Positions 45,361-58,077 of a stretch of DNA of 64,000 nucleotides are shown piece after piece. The position numbers and the translations under genes are program-made. This DNA is from Austropuccinia psidii. Its lineage: Eukaryota > Basidiomycota > Pucciniomycetes > Pucciniales > Sphaerophragmiaceae. Below the pieces are notes generated by a model. That model worked only from the letters and a program-made list of their open reading frames with translations. It did no database searches and was not told the DNA's origin. The stretch is from NCBI GenBank assembly GCA_023105745.1, contig JALGQZ010000014.1, positions 4,249,888-4,313,887 of the forward strand. Direction: 5' to 3'. How positions within the stretch are numbered: position 1 is the first letter of the stretch; each line of letters starts with the position of its first letter.

Positions 45361-48300
45361 TATGCAGTGAGTTTCTGTAAACACCCATTAGGGGGGGTAT
45401 TTCCCATGGTTGTGACATTGCTCAAAATTCAATGAAAAGAAATTCACCTTATTGGTTATTTCTAAAATTTTCTATTCATCACTATATTTCTGTAATTAGT
45501 TTTTTATCCATGATAGAAATATTTAATATTCTTAAACCTCTCTTTTGAGCGATAGAAACTCATTGGCCAAAATTAGAGGACCTATTTGAATTTTCAAACT
45601 CTTACTAAGCTTCTCATTCACTTCAAAATTCCTCCTTGATATGAAAAAGAATCTTTGAAGCTTTAGTAATTTAAAGGTTCTGTGATAATAACCCTTAAGT
45701 GCACTTGCTACAGTGAAATAGCAACCACAATTAGATACAACCACTAAATTATTTCAGAAACTATCTCTTTTGATTGGCATTTTTTTATGTTTTGAAAGTT
45801 GGGAGAGAGGTGATGCTCCACATTTGTCTCAGAAATTTCTCATTTTGCTATCCATAACCTAGCCAGGTATTGACCAAATTGGGTGCAAATACTATATTCC
45901 TCAAGAACAATTTTTCTTCTGTCAAAATTCTGTCTGTCAGACCTAAACAAAGGAAACTCTTTCCAAAAGGCTATGAAACCAGTTGAAAGACTGGTTAATA
46001 CTGGAATGTTGTAGATCACATTCCACCATGTGAAATCTTCCTACAGTCAAAAAGCTTCTCTGGGTTCCAGAAACAGTCTGATATGACCCCCTCTGGAACT
46101 AATGTTGTCCAACAATATATTCCCAGCCATGTCAATTTATCTTAAATGAAATAGCACTTGGTTTTGACTTAAATCTTCAATATATCTATAATCAATGGGG
46201 AGATCACTTTCTATAAACCAGTTTCTCTTTTGAGAATGATATTCTTCATTCTGAGCATTTAATCTTACCTTGATAGGACTTATTTATGTTTTCTCTATGA
46301 GCCCACAGCCTTCTTCTATTTATATGACCATTCCTAAATTATTATAAGCTATAATTTAGGCTATTTAAATGCATCTATTTTTTACTCTCCTCCAAGAAAA
46401 ATTTCATTTTTTCAAAAAAATCAACTTCAATTCACATTCAAGATCTATGTAGTTGCATAAATATTTGAATGTGAGTATTGGAAGAGTTATTCTACTGATT
46501 GAAGAAAGTAAAGTTAATTTAAACCCAGCAATGATTACAATTTTAATTCAACTTCTAATATCAAAAGAATCTATAATAGGTTACATTACAAGATCTCAAA
46601 TCATAATTGATAAGACTAAAAATCTTTATTTCCTTCTTCTAACTTATGTAATCTATTCTTTATGAATCCCACTCCCAAATCTCAAAGAATTAAAGGATTT
46701 CTACTTTCACTTGATAAACGTTTTCAAAATAAAAAAACAATCTTGATAAATTAGAAAAATTGGGAAGACATTATTAAAATAATTGGCTTTTAACAAAGTT
46801 CTTGATATTGGAACAGTAGTCAGTATTTGATTTTCATTATTTTAAGTAATGAATTCTATACCAATATTTTCTTTGATGTTCCATTTTTTACTGATTTTTT
46901 GAAGGAAAAAAGCTTGATATGTCAAGAAAAATGGAGGATCATAATAAGTCATGGGTTATAAATTAAGATTTTAATAAAATTATCTTAAGGACCAATATAA
47001 TCTCCAGAAGCCAATCTTAACAGATTAATAAAGATACCTAACTATTCCAGTTACAAAATTTGATTTTTGTTTTATCAATTTCTAATCAACACACCTATTC
47101 CAAAGAATATTTAAATATAAATATCACTTAAAAACTTCTCATAGACATATATAAAAATATAGCTTAATTTATGTACCTATTTATCATTTATATTTATCCA
47201 AATGAGATTATTTTTACTTAATTCATACAGGAAAAATATACACATCTCTCAGATTTGATTTAAAATATATTTTTTAAGAATATTGGGAATAATTAAATTC
47301 CTTTATAAGGTATTATGAATTATTTCTCAATTCAAAACATAAGCTTATTTCACATAAACAAATTTCTAAATTTAAATGATGTTTTCAGATCAAATAGAAA
47401 TTATTCAATTTAGGAAATTTATTTAAATTCATTCATCTAAAATTGATTTAATGAATCTTTTATCGAAAAAGGTTACAAAATTAACAAATTAAAGGGTTTC
47501 CAAAAAAAAAACCTAAAAATATTTATTACATAATATATATTTTTTCTAAATTCTTTTTTGAGATAAAAATATTATTTATGACTTAAATTCCAAAGATATA
47601 TTTAATTAAAACTTTCCCATATGTTTCTGTTACAATAAAAGGTAACAGGTTTATTGATATTTTTTAACTCTTTTTTATAATCCCATTCATCCCCAGGCTG
47701 AGGGAATAAGGTATACAATGAGATAAATGAAAAAATCACTTCAAAAATCAATTTAATCCAATTTTGTTTTATGTATAATTTCTCACTCCTGTCAAGAGGA
47801 ACCACTTTCCTACCAAAATATCTATGGCATTTTTGAATACTCAAGCAAGACTTTTAAATGAATATATCAAATTTTCTGATCAACTTAAATATTTTCAAAC
47901 TATTAATTTTTATTCCCATCTTATCCAAATTTAGATAGAATATTTTATATCCAAACTTAAATGTTGCTTTTTAAGGATAATTCTTTTGAATAACTTCAAA
48001 ATTAATTTATTTGAATATAGATTTGAATTATGAAGTTAGTCCGAAAATCTTACATTAAACACAATATATATATATTATTAAAATTAGGATTTCATTAGTT
48101 CAAATTGAAATACCTTATATATTTCAAATTATTAGCTAGAATTTTATTTAAACCATCTTTTTTACTATGAAAATATTATGATTATTTAGTTAAAAATGGG
48201 ATTCTGAATGATGTGATAGATTTTTATATATATTGATAAGATAACCAGCCATATAGAAATAAACCATACTCCAGGTGTTTATCAAACAGCTACCTCATGG

Positions 48301-48557
48301 GTTTTGATCTTCTATTAAGAGTTAGACTCTCTAATATAATCTTGTTTTACTTTTATTTAACATAGTAGTTCACCTTTATAAAACAGCAGTCTTACACCAA
48401 ATAACATACCAATCATTTCTAAATCCACCCGATTCCTATTTTATTCCAAATAGGAAGCATTGAAGCCAAATTGAGTTACTGGATTCCTCTAATTCCTTTG
48501 TGGTAAATTTTGAAATATTTGATATTCTTAAATTTTCAGAACCACTCTTTGAAATGC
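45361..48557. other. AT-rich gene-free stretch
   Basis: Three kilobases without any supported gene; ORFs at 46,453-46,665 and 47,602-47,844 have no family resemblance. It may be old, unrecognisable TE sequence. Confidence 0.5.
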
Positions 48558-49662
48558 ATTGAGAGTCATGTGTCACATTCATTTGGTCTTTCCTGGATGA
48601 AACGTTTCTCAAAGCCCTTCACATGAACATATAAAAGATTGATATTGGTACTCTGGTCGTTACAGGTACTTTTTGGTAAATTTCATATAAAGAAGTTATA
48701 TACTGTTTTGTACCTCTCAAAAACCAGTATCAAATTCCATTGAATTAAAAAAAACTGCAATAAAATTAAATCATGAATTAACCAAGTTCTTGTATGATTC
48801 CTTGAAATGGAATGTGATTTCAAGTAAATAGTGAGGTAAATAACTATGCTAAAAAAATTAATTCCCATTAAAAAGCTAAAGATATAATGAAATACTTTTT
48901 AAATTCTCTATTTTTAATAAAAGCTTTCAGATATTCTTCTAAACAACAAGCAGTTTGATAAAATCAGACATTTACCCAGTAGTTTTTGTTTACTAGAAAA
49001 TTGTGATTGAGATGAATAAATCAGGTATTGGAAGTGTTGAAACTTATGGTTTTGGACCGCAAACTCGGCTTTTCTAGTATTTTAAAATCCTTGATCTTAA
49101 ATGCAGGACAATTGAGAGTCATGTGTCACATTCATTTGGTCTTTCCTGGATGAAAAGTTTCTCAAAGCCCTTCACATGAACATATAAAAGATTGATATTG
49201 GTACTCTGGTCGTTACAGGTACTTTTTGGTAAATTTCATATAAAGAAGTTATACACTGTTTTGTACTTCTCAAAAACCAGTATCAAATTCCATTGAATTA
49301 AAAAAAACTGCAATAAAATTAAATCATGAATTAACCAAGTTCTTGTAGGATTCCTTGAAATGGAATGTGATTTCAAGTAAATAGTGAGGTAAATAACTAT
49401 GCTAAAAAAATTAATTCCCATTAAAAAGCTAAAGATATAATAAAATACTTTTTAAATTCTCAAATTTTAATAAAAGCTTTCAGATATTCTTCTAAACAAC
49501 AAGCAGTTTGCTAAAATCAGACATTTACCCAGTAGTTTTTGTTTACCAGAAAATTGTGATTGAGATGAATAAATCAGGTATTTGAAGTGTTGAAACTTAT
49601 GGTTTTGGACCGCAAACTCGGCCTTTTTAGTATTTTAAAATCCTTGATCTTAAATGCAGGAC
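48558..49662. repeat. 553-bp tandem duplication
   Basis: Copy 1 (48,558-49,110) and copy 2 (49,111-about 49,662) both start ATTGAGAGTCATGTGTCACA and end TTAAATGCAGGA. I see only about a dozen differences, far fewer than between the LTR pairs in this window. Each contains the same 61-codon minus-strand ORF (48,868-48,683 and 49,421-49,236), which has no known relatives and is probably not a gene. Confidence 0.92.
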
Positions 49663-50172
49663 TTGATGAAAACAAAGTTAGAATTTTAAATTTTGGATTT
49701 CAAATAATTTTATCTTTGAAAACAACTTTACTTTCAAGAACTATTTTTAGTGATGAGTCATTCACTCAAAGCCTTGCCAATCAGTTGCTACATCGGCTGC
49801 AGCCTTCAATTTCCTTAAGCTGTTCAAAGTTTGTTTCTGAAGCAAGTTTTATGTGCAGCATTTTTTTCCTTATGAGGCACAAAAACATGACTTTTTCAAA
49901 GCCCTTTGGGGTTTGAAAATTTAGGCAGCTGACGCAACGTAAGTCTGAGGGTTTTTGCAATAAAATAATCCAACAATACATTACAATTAATTTTGGCTTT
50001 GCAGGGTTTTTAGATTGCTTATCAACATTTTGCAAATTCCATCTTGGAGGAACTTTGGTATGTTCCAATACCAATTAAGGGAACTTTAAATTCTCGGAGT
50101 TTTTTTACTATTCACATATAATGATACTGCATAAATTTAAATCCTTCTTTTCAGGTTTCTAGAAATCAATTT
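49663..50172. other. Gene-free stretch 3' of TYW1
   Basis: Opposing ORFs (49,587-49,916 and 49,781-50,074) overlap and lack motifs. Part of this is presumably the TYW1 3' UTR. Confidence 0.4.
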
Positions 50173-52885
50173 TCAACTTGCAGCTTTTCTCTCTTCTTTC
50201 GATTTCCTGAACCATCTTTGATCTTCTGGTGAAAACCCGGCTTCTGGCGACCCATAGATTGCGAAATCTGGCGTTTGGCTGCAATACTTCAATCCATCGA
50301 AATCCCTTTCACCCGATTCAACTAATTCAAAGAATCCTAAAAGCAAATTGGAACATTCTTTAGTTAATATTCTATTTTGGCATAAAATAATTAAAAGTTG
50401 ATTTGAAAAATAAAACAAACACACGATCGTAATTAATCCATGTATGCCATTGGTCATCAACATAATATTTTGTGTTCGCCGCCAATACACAACATGAATG
50501 TGCATGCTCGGCCGCAAGTCCATACCTTACAGCTGAAAGTTTTTTGGTCAACCCTTTTGGTTTGTTTACTTCATCGCAAAGTCTTTCAACAAAGCCGGCA
50601 ACTTCATGATGCCAAGGTGAATTTTGAATAGTCAAGTTAGAAGACCCAGGGTATCCACAATATGTTACCTATAGAATAATAATGCATAAGCCTTATGTTT
50701 TGCTATCATTAATTGCACTGTGCTCATAATTTGATTGCTAATGTCAAGCTGATATTGAAAGTTTGAAAAAAAAACACTCAAGCGAACTCCTTTGACTTCG
50801 ATAAAATCCGGTTCACCCCTTCTAATCAATTCAGCGTACTCCTCAATTTCTTCTGAATTTTCTCCTTTGACCAAGGTCAGTCTAAAAACCGTGCGAATTC
50901 GCTTCTTCTTGACTATATCAATGCTTTTTAAAAATCTTTCCCAAAAGTCTCGATGTAATGGCCTGTCAATTGATTTGAGGGAGTCTTTGGATCCTGCATC
51001 AATAGAAAGATATAATTGGGTAACCGGCGGTAGGTCGATCAGTGCCTCTGGAAACTGGGCGTTGGTCTGTGACATCAAAAATAAATCAGTGTGAATGTGA
51101 ACTTTATCGTGCTTTGGAAGAAAGAGTGGGCAATGAAGCTCAAGTCATCACCCACCACAAGGAAGGTTGAAATCCGTTTTTCCGTGAGGAGTTGTATGTA
51201 CCTTTTGATGTGTGCTAGAAATATGTGGCACATGATTTGTGCAAAACGGAAAAAAGAAAACTTGAGTCACTTTCTTTAAAGAAACAAATTACCTCAACTC
51301 AGAAGAGCAATCTTCACGTACGAAACATCACGGGTTCTCCAACCAAACTTAAAGCAGCGTGCCGGGGGGTTCGAGCTTCAAGAAATCGCTCAGGACGAAC
51401 CCCAGGCATTCCTGACAATTGCTTGATTACTAAAAATGATCAACTTTTCCAAAATCAGCTCACAAGAAATGAAAAAGCAAACACGATAACTTAACATCGA
51501 TCATGCTCCTTGAGACTTTCTGACACCACAAAATCCGCATCATCTGTTTTCCACCTCCATGACGTTCCTACTGGATTTGTGTGAGCCCTCCAACAGAATG
51601 TACACTAATAAGAATTTGACATTGCCATGATCAGAAATCGGAACAATATTAGATATATTTAAGCAGAAAAAGCGACGTTTTACGATCAAAGAAGGAAAGT
51701 AAGAACTTTACTTTGTTTGCACAAGCTAAAGACGGTGTAGCTTCCATACATTGATGAGATTGAATGCCTAAGTAAGACATTGTTGATGTTTCAATGACGA
51801 TAAATATGATTGCGAGAGTAATCAAGAAGGATGCCGGTTGGAATAGACATGGAAAGCGTACCGTAAAAAGCATGCTTGTAACAAAAGCCCCTGCCTCTTA
51901 ATGACGCCTTAGTCCATCTACAGGTCTTGACGGCACTATGGGAGCCAATAATGGCATAGCCTTGTTTGGTTAAGCTTTTGCGAGTCAGTGAACTGATCAT
52001 CTCCTTTTTTTCATTATGATTTTCACCCGTCGTCATCTGTGGTACTCCAGACCCCAAATCTTCAATATCAACTGAAGCTTGTTCTCCAATTCCGTTACGA
52101 ATTCCTGAGCGCTTAGATCCGTTCGATTTTCGTTTTGCTACCTCTGCTTTAGATAACGGTTTCGAAGCAGAATAATCAAGAAATTGATCATCGGAACCCT
52201 CGTCGGCATCAGATACCTCTTGCTCCTCCTCCGCTTCCTCTTCACTATTATGACCATTTGCTTCTTCTTTGGGTTTGTTGTTTAATTGTAAGCTTGAGAG
52301 GCCTTTGATGACTGAAAGTTCAGAAAACGATTGAATTGAAGGTGAGAATGTTTTATGAATTTTCAAAGAGTAATAGGTCAAGTCTCGTTCAGGATCAGCC
52401 GAAACATCCGACTTTGTTAGTTCTATCAATCTTCTTCCACCAAGAGCTTCCAATATTTGGTCTAGTTCAATAGCTTGCTTGCAAAACTCTTTCCCGTAAG
52501 CGCGATCTCCGACTCCAAAGACTGCAAAATTCAAACCGGAAAGCGAGTTCTTGGGCAATCTAAAGTCATACAGGGCATCTCTGAATTGAGAAAGAGTTGA
52601 ATCGACAGGAGACTCGACATTGTAGGATGGTAAGAAGAAGATAGCCAGATGATGATTTGAATCTTGCGGTGTTAGCAGTATAAGTTGATCCAAATCAAGG
52701 GTATCCAAACAGTCCAGAGTGGGATTGAGATGGGAAGAGGTAGATTTCAGAGCGCATAAAAACTGAGTTGCAAGCTTTTTCGTTGTCGATGATAACGAGC
52801 AGTAAAGGACGTGGGTCTTGAAGGCGATTTGGGGAGATTGTCTGACGGTGAATCCACCTGGAATCGGCAAGTCTTCCTCGTCCAT
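50173..52885 (-). CDS. TYW1: TYW1, tRNA 4-demethylwyosine synthase
   Basis: TYW1 converts N1-methylguanosine-37 of tRNA-Phe to 4-demethylwyosine, the ring-forming step of wybutosine synthesis, using pyruvate, SAM and FeS clusters. Eight minus-strand exons join in phase: 52885-51862, 51767-51712, 51604-51496, 51429-51322, 51214-51156, 51066-50788, 50668-50425 and 50336-50173. This gives 680 aa; all seven introns are GT..AG, 66-119 nt. An N-terminal flavodoxin domain (about 20-185, with NFAVFGVGDRAYG) is followed by an acidic linker with EEEAEEEQE, then the radical SAM domain. The cluster motif CX3CX2C is C357, C361, C364 (ACANKCTFCW), its cysteines split by intron 2. LVGEP, TNAQFPE, LYLSIDAGSKDSL and FIEVKG follow in family order, ending FFELV..GERDFDG. 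No damage is visible. The Met at 52,885 is the first of the frame before the flavodoxin fold. Confidence 0.95.
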
Positions 52886-54618
52886 TCTCGTTGCTGATGC
52901 GGGAAAAGCTTGGTTTTTTTAGACGAGTGTTTCTTAAGACTTTAAAAAATCGCCAACGTGCTTGATTGGCTTCATGAGTCTTGGGGAATTCGCCCCCGCC
53001 TGCATTTGAAAGCATCCGTCATTCTTCTAGCTTAGATCTTGATCCCTAGAGAGCTCTGGTGGTGATTTCGCCAGAGGATCAAGGGTATATGTCCAACATC
53101 AGAAACTTCCTTCACTTTTAGCTTCCTTGAGGCACCAAACAAGAGTGAATGCCACTTTGGTAAAAGACTCATTCTCAAGGAAAGCAAAGGAGGAACTAAA
53201 CATCTAGCTAATTAAGGCAGTTTGATAACTTCAGTTTAGCCATTTAGGGTGCCTCTGTCAATGGCAATTTTTTTCAACATGCTATATGACAGGCTAATTG
53301 ATTCAATGCTATGGAAATCCTAAAAGACCCATAAAATTTTAAATCCTTGGCTCGATTTTATGGTCAATTTTCCATAACTCACGGCGGCAAGACATTGATC
53401 CCCAAATAAAATGCAGTTAATGTGAATCAAGGACTAATTTGAATGGAAGCCAATTGATTTGATACTGTATTAATTCTATTTTCATTATTGATGTATGTTA
53501 CTACAACGTTTTTGACTTGAATACTAAAGAACTCGAGCTTTGTCCCCAGCAAAGGGCTCCAGTATTTCAGATTTGTGCTTCTGATTGTACATAGCTGAAT
53601 GAAAATGAAAGATTGAAGGCCAATCCATTAGTATTTTTACTGATTTTCCATGTCCAATTGAAAAAGTACAGAAATTTCAAAAGTTTTTATTTTTATTGAA
53701 AAAAGAAAGACTTAACTTATTTTTTATTCTAATTTGTTCTAATTAATTACTCCAGCCCTTGAAATTTAAATAAAACCCTTTCAAGTTTCAAGTAACAAGA
53801 AGAGAATAAAATTGTATATGTTTCATGAAAAAGTTTGAAAAAATTTGAGAATATGCAGAATTATTTTGAATCATCCAAAAATGCCAAGATATTCAAAAGA
53901 AAATAAAGAAAAAATATTTTTTAATGTTTTTTTATTCATCAAGACAATTAGGATAATTCTATGAAGCAATTCTCCAAGAAAAAGAAGGCTTGATTTATTG
54001 GGTTCTGATCGAAAAACAAGAAAAAATGTATTGATTTCATGATAATCATTACACATCTTAATATTTGAATCAAAATACTGAATAAAACATGAGAAGTTTT
54101 TGAAGATAAAAAAAGGAACAAGGAAAACATTGCTTTCATTTAAATTTATTGATACTGACTTTTGAAAGTAATCAAGAGATGTTTTTTTTCTATCAAGGTG
54201 GGGCAAAGTAGTTGTCCTGTAATCTAGTTTTATTTCATTTATGAGGTAGGATTAAGCCAGGTCCCCAAACCTGACCTTTTAGGGATTTCCTGCAGGCAGC
54301 TCATGTGGGATCAGGGGTTGGGATGATGTTTTGGTGATTTTTTTGTTGATCCTCCTAGGGATTGGGCATGGGGTTAGATTATGATCCCTGAAGGGAACCT
54401 AAGGTAACCTTCTTAAATGAAAGCATGGATTACAAGAGACAATGGTACAGGAGAGCAAAGAAACAAAAAAACAAACTAATGACTAAATTTTGTCATAAGA
54501 TAAGCCAAATGTACATTCCCAGTCCTTTACGCATGCCAACTGCTCAACATGCAGAGATGTGAGTGAAGGCCATCAATAAGACAAAATCCTTCTACCACAA
54601 GAGAAAACTTAGTCTGAT
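52886..54618. other. TYW1 upstream region and AT-rich gap
   Basis: The first few hundred bases should hold the TYW1 promoter. Beyond that only short, featureless ORFs are seen (for example 53,871-54,206 on the minus strand). Confidence 0.4.
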
Positions 54619-55260
54619 GGTGTGAGCCTTATAGGTATTTTCAGATACCCAAAAGACCACAAATAATAAAACAATATACAATTATAAATAAAATAAATTT
54701 ATTTATATTATCAAAACAAAAATTAAAATATAAATATAAGTTTATACACAAAAATTAAAATTTAATTATGATTTAAAAATAAAAGTATATTGAAATTTAA
54801 ATTTGTGAAAACACAGTTTTACTTGAAAAAATTAAGTAAAAATGAATTTTCAACAAAAATACCCAAATTAAAGAATTTTTGGAAAAAAATTTAAAGAAAA
54901 TTATTATAACTTTTTATCCTACAAATAAACATATTAAAATTATTTCACCATTGGACTCCTCATAAAAAATAAGGCAGGGTCACCTCTGGGTAAAATTTCT
55001 GTAACTCAACCCTAAATAAGCTTAAATTAAGTTTTTAGTATTTTCTGTACAAAAGTTGAAAATCCTCAAAACTTTATTTTAATTCACATCACATGTGGTA
55101 TTAGCCATTAATTTTTGTGTTAAAATTGAGTTGTGGTGTGTAGAAAGGGTGGCCTTTCAGTCCCTATTGAGTATGTAGTGAAACTTACTGTATTACAGAT
55201 TGGTTTCAGTTTATGTCACTATGATACTTAATCAGTTAAAACTGATTAAGTACAGACTTG
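54619..55260 (+). repeat. Probable LTR fragment related to the gypsy LTR
   Basis: It starts TGTGAGCCTTATAGGTAT, close to the gypsy LTR start. Further in, the motif GGGTCACCTCTGGGTAAAAT stands at the place of the GGGTACACCCACAGGGTGTT block. The body is otherwise diverged. It fades toward the hAT copy, which may have inserted into it; 58,860-59,260 could be the other side, but that is uncertain. Confidence 0.45.
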
Positions 55261-55437
55261 TTTTTCAAATCTCTCATGCCCTTTTAGGATGGGTTAATTC
55301 TAATGCAATACTTAATACATTTCAAAATCAAACAATCACACCACCAGCAAAATGGTGAGCTACAAAAAACAAAATCAAGGCCCATGAAGGGCTGAAAGTA
55401 AAGTAGGTCCACCTCAGGAGCCATTAAATGGCAGCGG

Positions 55438-58077
55438 TCAAAAAGCTTGTTTGTCCTCATTTAGCCGTTCTTTGAGACATGTGAGATGTGCTATTGTTCG
55501 GGCACCAAGGGATGCGTGAGCTGGGCATTTAAGTTGTCCACTCTGAGAAAAGACACGTTCCACACATGCTGATGATGATGGAATGCTCATGTAGCACATA
55601 GCAAGTTTCCCAAGTTTAGGGAAGTTGCCTGTTATCATCTGGCACTAGTAAAGTAACAATGCAATGAATGGGTGTATTTTTAAGATAGGAGAGATATAAA
55701 CACGTACCTTCCAGTAGTCCAATATGTGCTTGCCTTTTGACATTGGATGTAAGTTTTGTAAATATGCCACCACCTCGTCTTTGAAAGAGTTGGGGTTAGC
55801 AGAGCCTAATTCAATTGGGGCCTTCCCCAGATGGGACAGGAGATCATAAAACTCAGGGTCACTATTAAGTTGAGGAGGAGGATCAGAGTTCCCAGGTGAA
55901 GTCAGATTTGGCCTGGTGTGCTTGTTCATTCTGGCACATTCTTCCATTATCTGGTCAATGATGCAATTGGAGTAGTCAATAGGCACATTCAATTGCTTGA
56001 GTAGTGCTAGTTGGTATTTTGGATTGAGCAAGGTTGCAATCAATGTATCGTGATTCTTCATCTTGATCTCGTAGTACTTCTCCAGCTTTGCCATGGCCGC
56101 TGCACAGGCCAGTCTCCAAGTGGGTGGGCTAAGTTGTGCATAATTCTTGAGCCGGTTAATCAACACCTTGTAATATGGGAGCACTAAGTGCTTATTTGGG
56201 GCCTTATACTGGAAAACGTTACAAGACTTCTCAAACATTTGCAAGATTGGTTTGAGAAACTCCATGGCACTCCAATTGTCTTCTGTAAGTTTGTGTTTGC
56301 TTCCTGAGGGGGTATTTGTATAGAGCTCAATAGAGAGTTTGAGTTGTTGAGCCCTTTGGATCTGGTGCAAGAAATAATTACATCTTGTCATAGGGATGCT
56401 GATTGGTAAGACCCTTGGATCACGTGTCTTGTTGCAAGCTTGAATGAAGGCATCTCGCTGCTTGGCTGATCCACGTATATGAGAGCAAAGTGCTCTCAAA
56501 CATTGCCCAATATTGTGCCCTGTAAGAGTATGACATTATTATTGGTGCTTGATAAAGCCCAAGGGTATGTACTTACCAGATGGCATAGGATCATCTTTGA
56601 TTTCACTTGTGGGGGCTATATTATTACTAGTAATAAATTTGACGGCTTCCAATTGATCCTGCGTTTTTGATGTGGTCTGATTCAATGGGCATTGTTTCTT
56701 GGACTGTGCAGTAATCCTTTTGTTTCCTTTCACATTTGAGATTGTAGCTAAATAACACACAGGTCAATATCCAATGATGCTGATATTGAAAATGTCAGGC
56801 TTACCCTGCACCTCCTTGGTTCAGAGAGTTTTGTCATCTTCACTGTCATAAATTGGGGCCCTACTAACAGCTAAGTAATCATTCAAAAAATTGTAATCAT
56901 CTTCGTTCAATTTGCCCATTAAGCTTAAAAATTCTTTTGCCACCAAATTGATCACATGACATGTGCACCGATGGAACCGGTGCTTATGTGGCCACTCTAT
57001 GTTGAGCCTATTGTATTTCTGTTCCAGATGTTGGATCATTGACAAATTATTGGCAATGTTATCCCCAGTGATGCTATAGAAACGCCCAAGAATGCCACAT
57101 TCAGAGAGTGATTCCCAAATGCTCCAGGCAAGTGACTGACAAGTGTGTGCACCTGTTAGGGTCTTTAACAACATATATTGAAAGTTAGAACCCCTTTAAG
57201 AATAGTAAGGCCTTGTTTGCTTACCTCAAATGATAACAAGGGCTTGCGAAACGTAAATCTGATTGGATCAATCCATTGACCAACAACTGCCAGATAGCTC
57301 TGACTCTGATCCTTGGTTGTCCAGCAATCCAGGGCTGTGCAGATGCGCGTTCCATTGGGCAGGAAGGTGCTTTATTCAATGAGTTCTTTCTTGAATTCAA
57401 AGTACAGCTATGTGGATATTGCAGCAATTTACTTGTGCTTTGGCCAGGAAAAGCTGGGTGCCAAGCGTGATAACACAGTGCAGAGCCGACCAATTTCAAA
57501 CACCAAAAAGGATAACTGACTAGCAACCAAAGCCTCAACAACAGATCTCTGGAGGGCCTCTTGTTCTTTGGCGGCAAGCTTGGCCCCAAGGTTAGGGTCA
57601 ATGGACCCTGGACATCTTGCATCCAAGATGTATATCAGCCACAACACTTTGATTGATGCTTGTTTAAGCTGGAGGTATTGTGCCCCAATACTGCAGTTGC
57701 AACACTGTAGAATTACAAAACAAATATGAGCTGCTCTTGTGGGGGTCTGATATAGTGTTATTAGTTGAAAACTTGACAACATAACTGCAATGCCAACATT
57801 TGTAGGTATATCAAAACATCTTTTTCTCCTGATCCCATACACCATTGGGAGTGAGGTTCTGTAGATTGTACAACATTAGTATGTCTCCCCATGATAAACG
57901 TTTATGAATACTTACCTCAAAGTATTCATATAAATCAGACCCGATACAGTGTCTCTTCTTGGCATTGGAAAAAGTTCCACCACTGCTTGCCTCTTCAATA
58001 CACTCCCAAGTAATCACCTGAACCAAATCATCATCATTGGTATCAGATAAATCTGAAGTGAGATACTCAGCATCCAT
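55438..58077 (-). pseudogene. Degenerate hAT transposase
   Basis: Read on the minus strand from 58,077, MDAEYLTSDLSDTNDD opens an N-terminal region. A TGA at 57,813-57,811 is followed in frame by a YKCWHC pair that may be the BED-type zinc finger. Shifted pieces at 57,845-57,221 follow. Then comes SITGDNIANNLSMIQHLE with HRCTCHVINLVAKEFL (57,174-56,821), the typical hAT core carrying a catalytic Asp. A long open middle part (56,499-55,645) includes LLNPKYQLALLKQ. The C-terminal dimerisation block SIPSSSACVERVFSQSGQLKCP is in 55,638-55,438. Some breaks between pieces may be introns (GTAAGT at about 57,915), but others are frameshifts and stops, so it is probably inactive. I could not find the terminal inverted repeats. 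Confidence 0.82.

Noticed and set aside
48683..49421. Two identical-looking 61-codon minus-strand ORFs as a duplicated gene
   Set aside because: Both are in the tandem duplication, have low-complexity AT-driven composition and no known domain.
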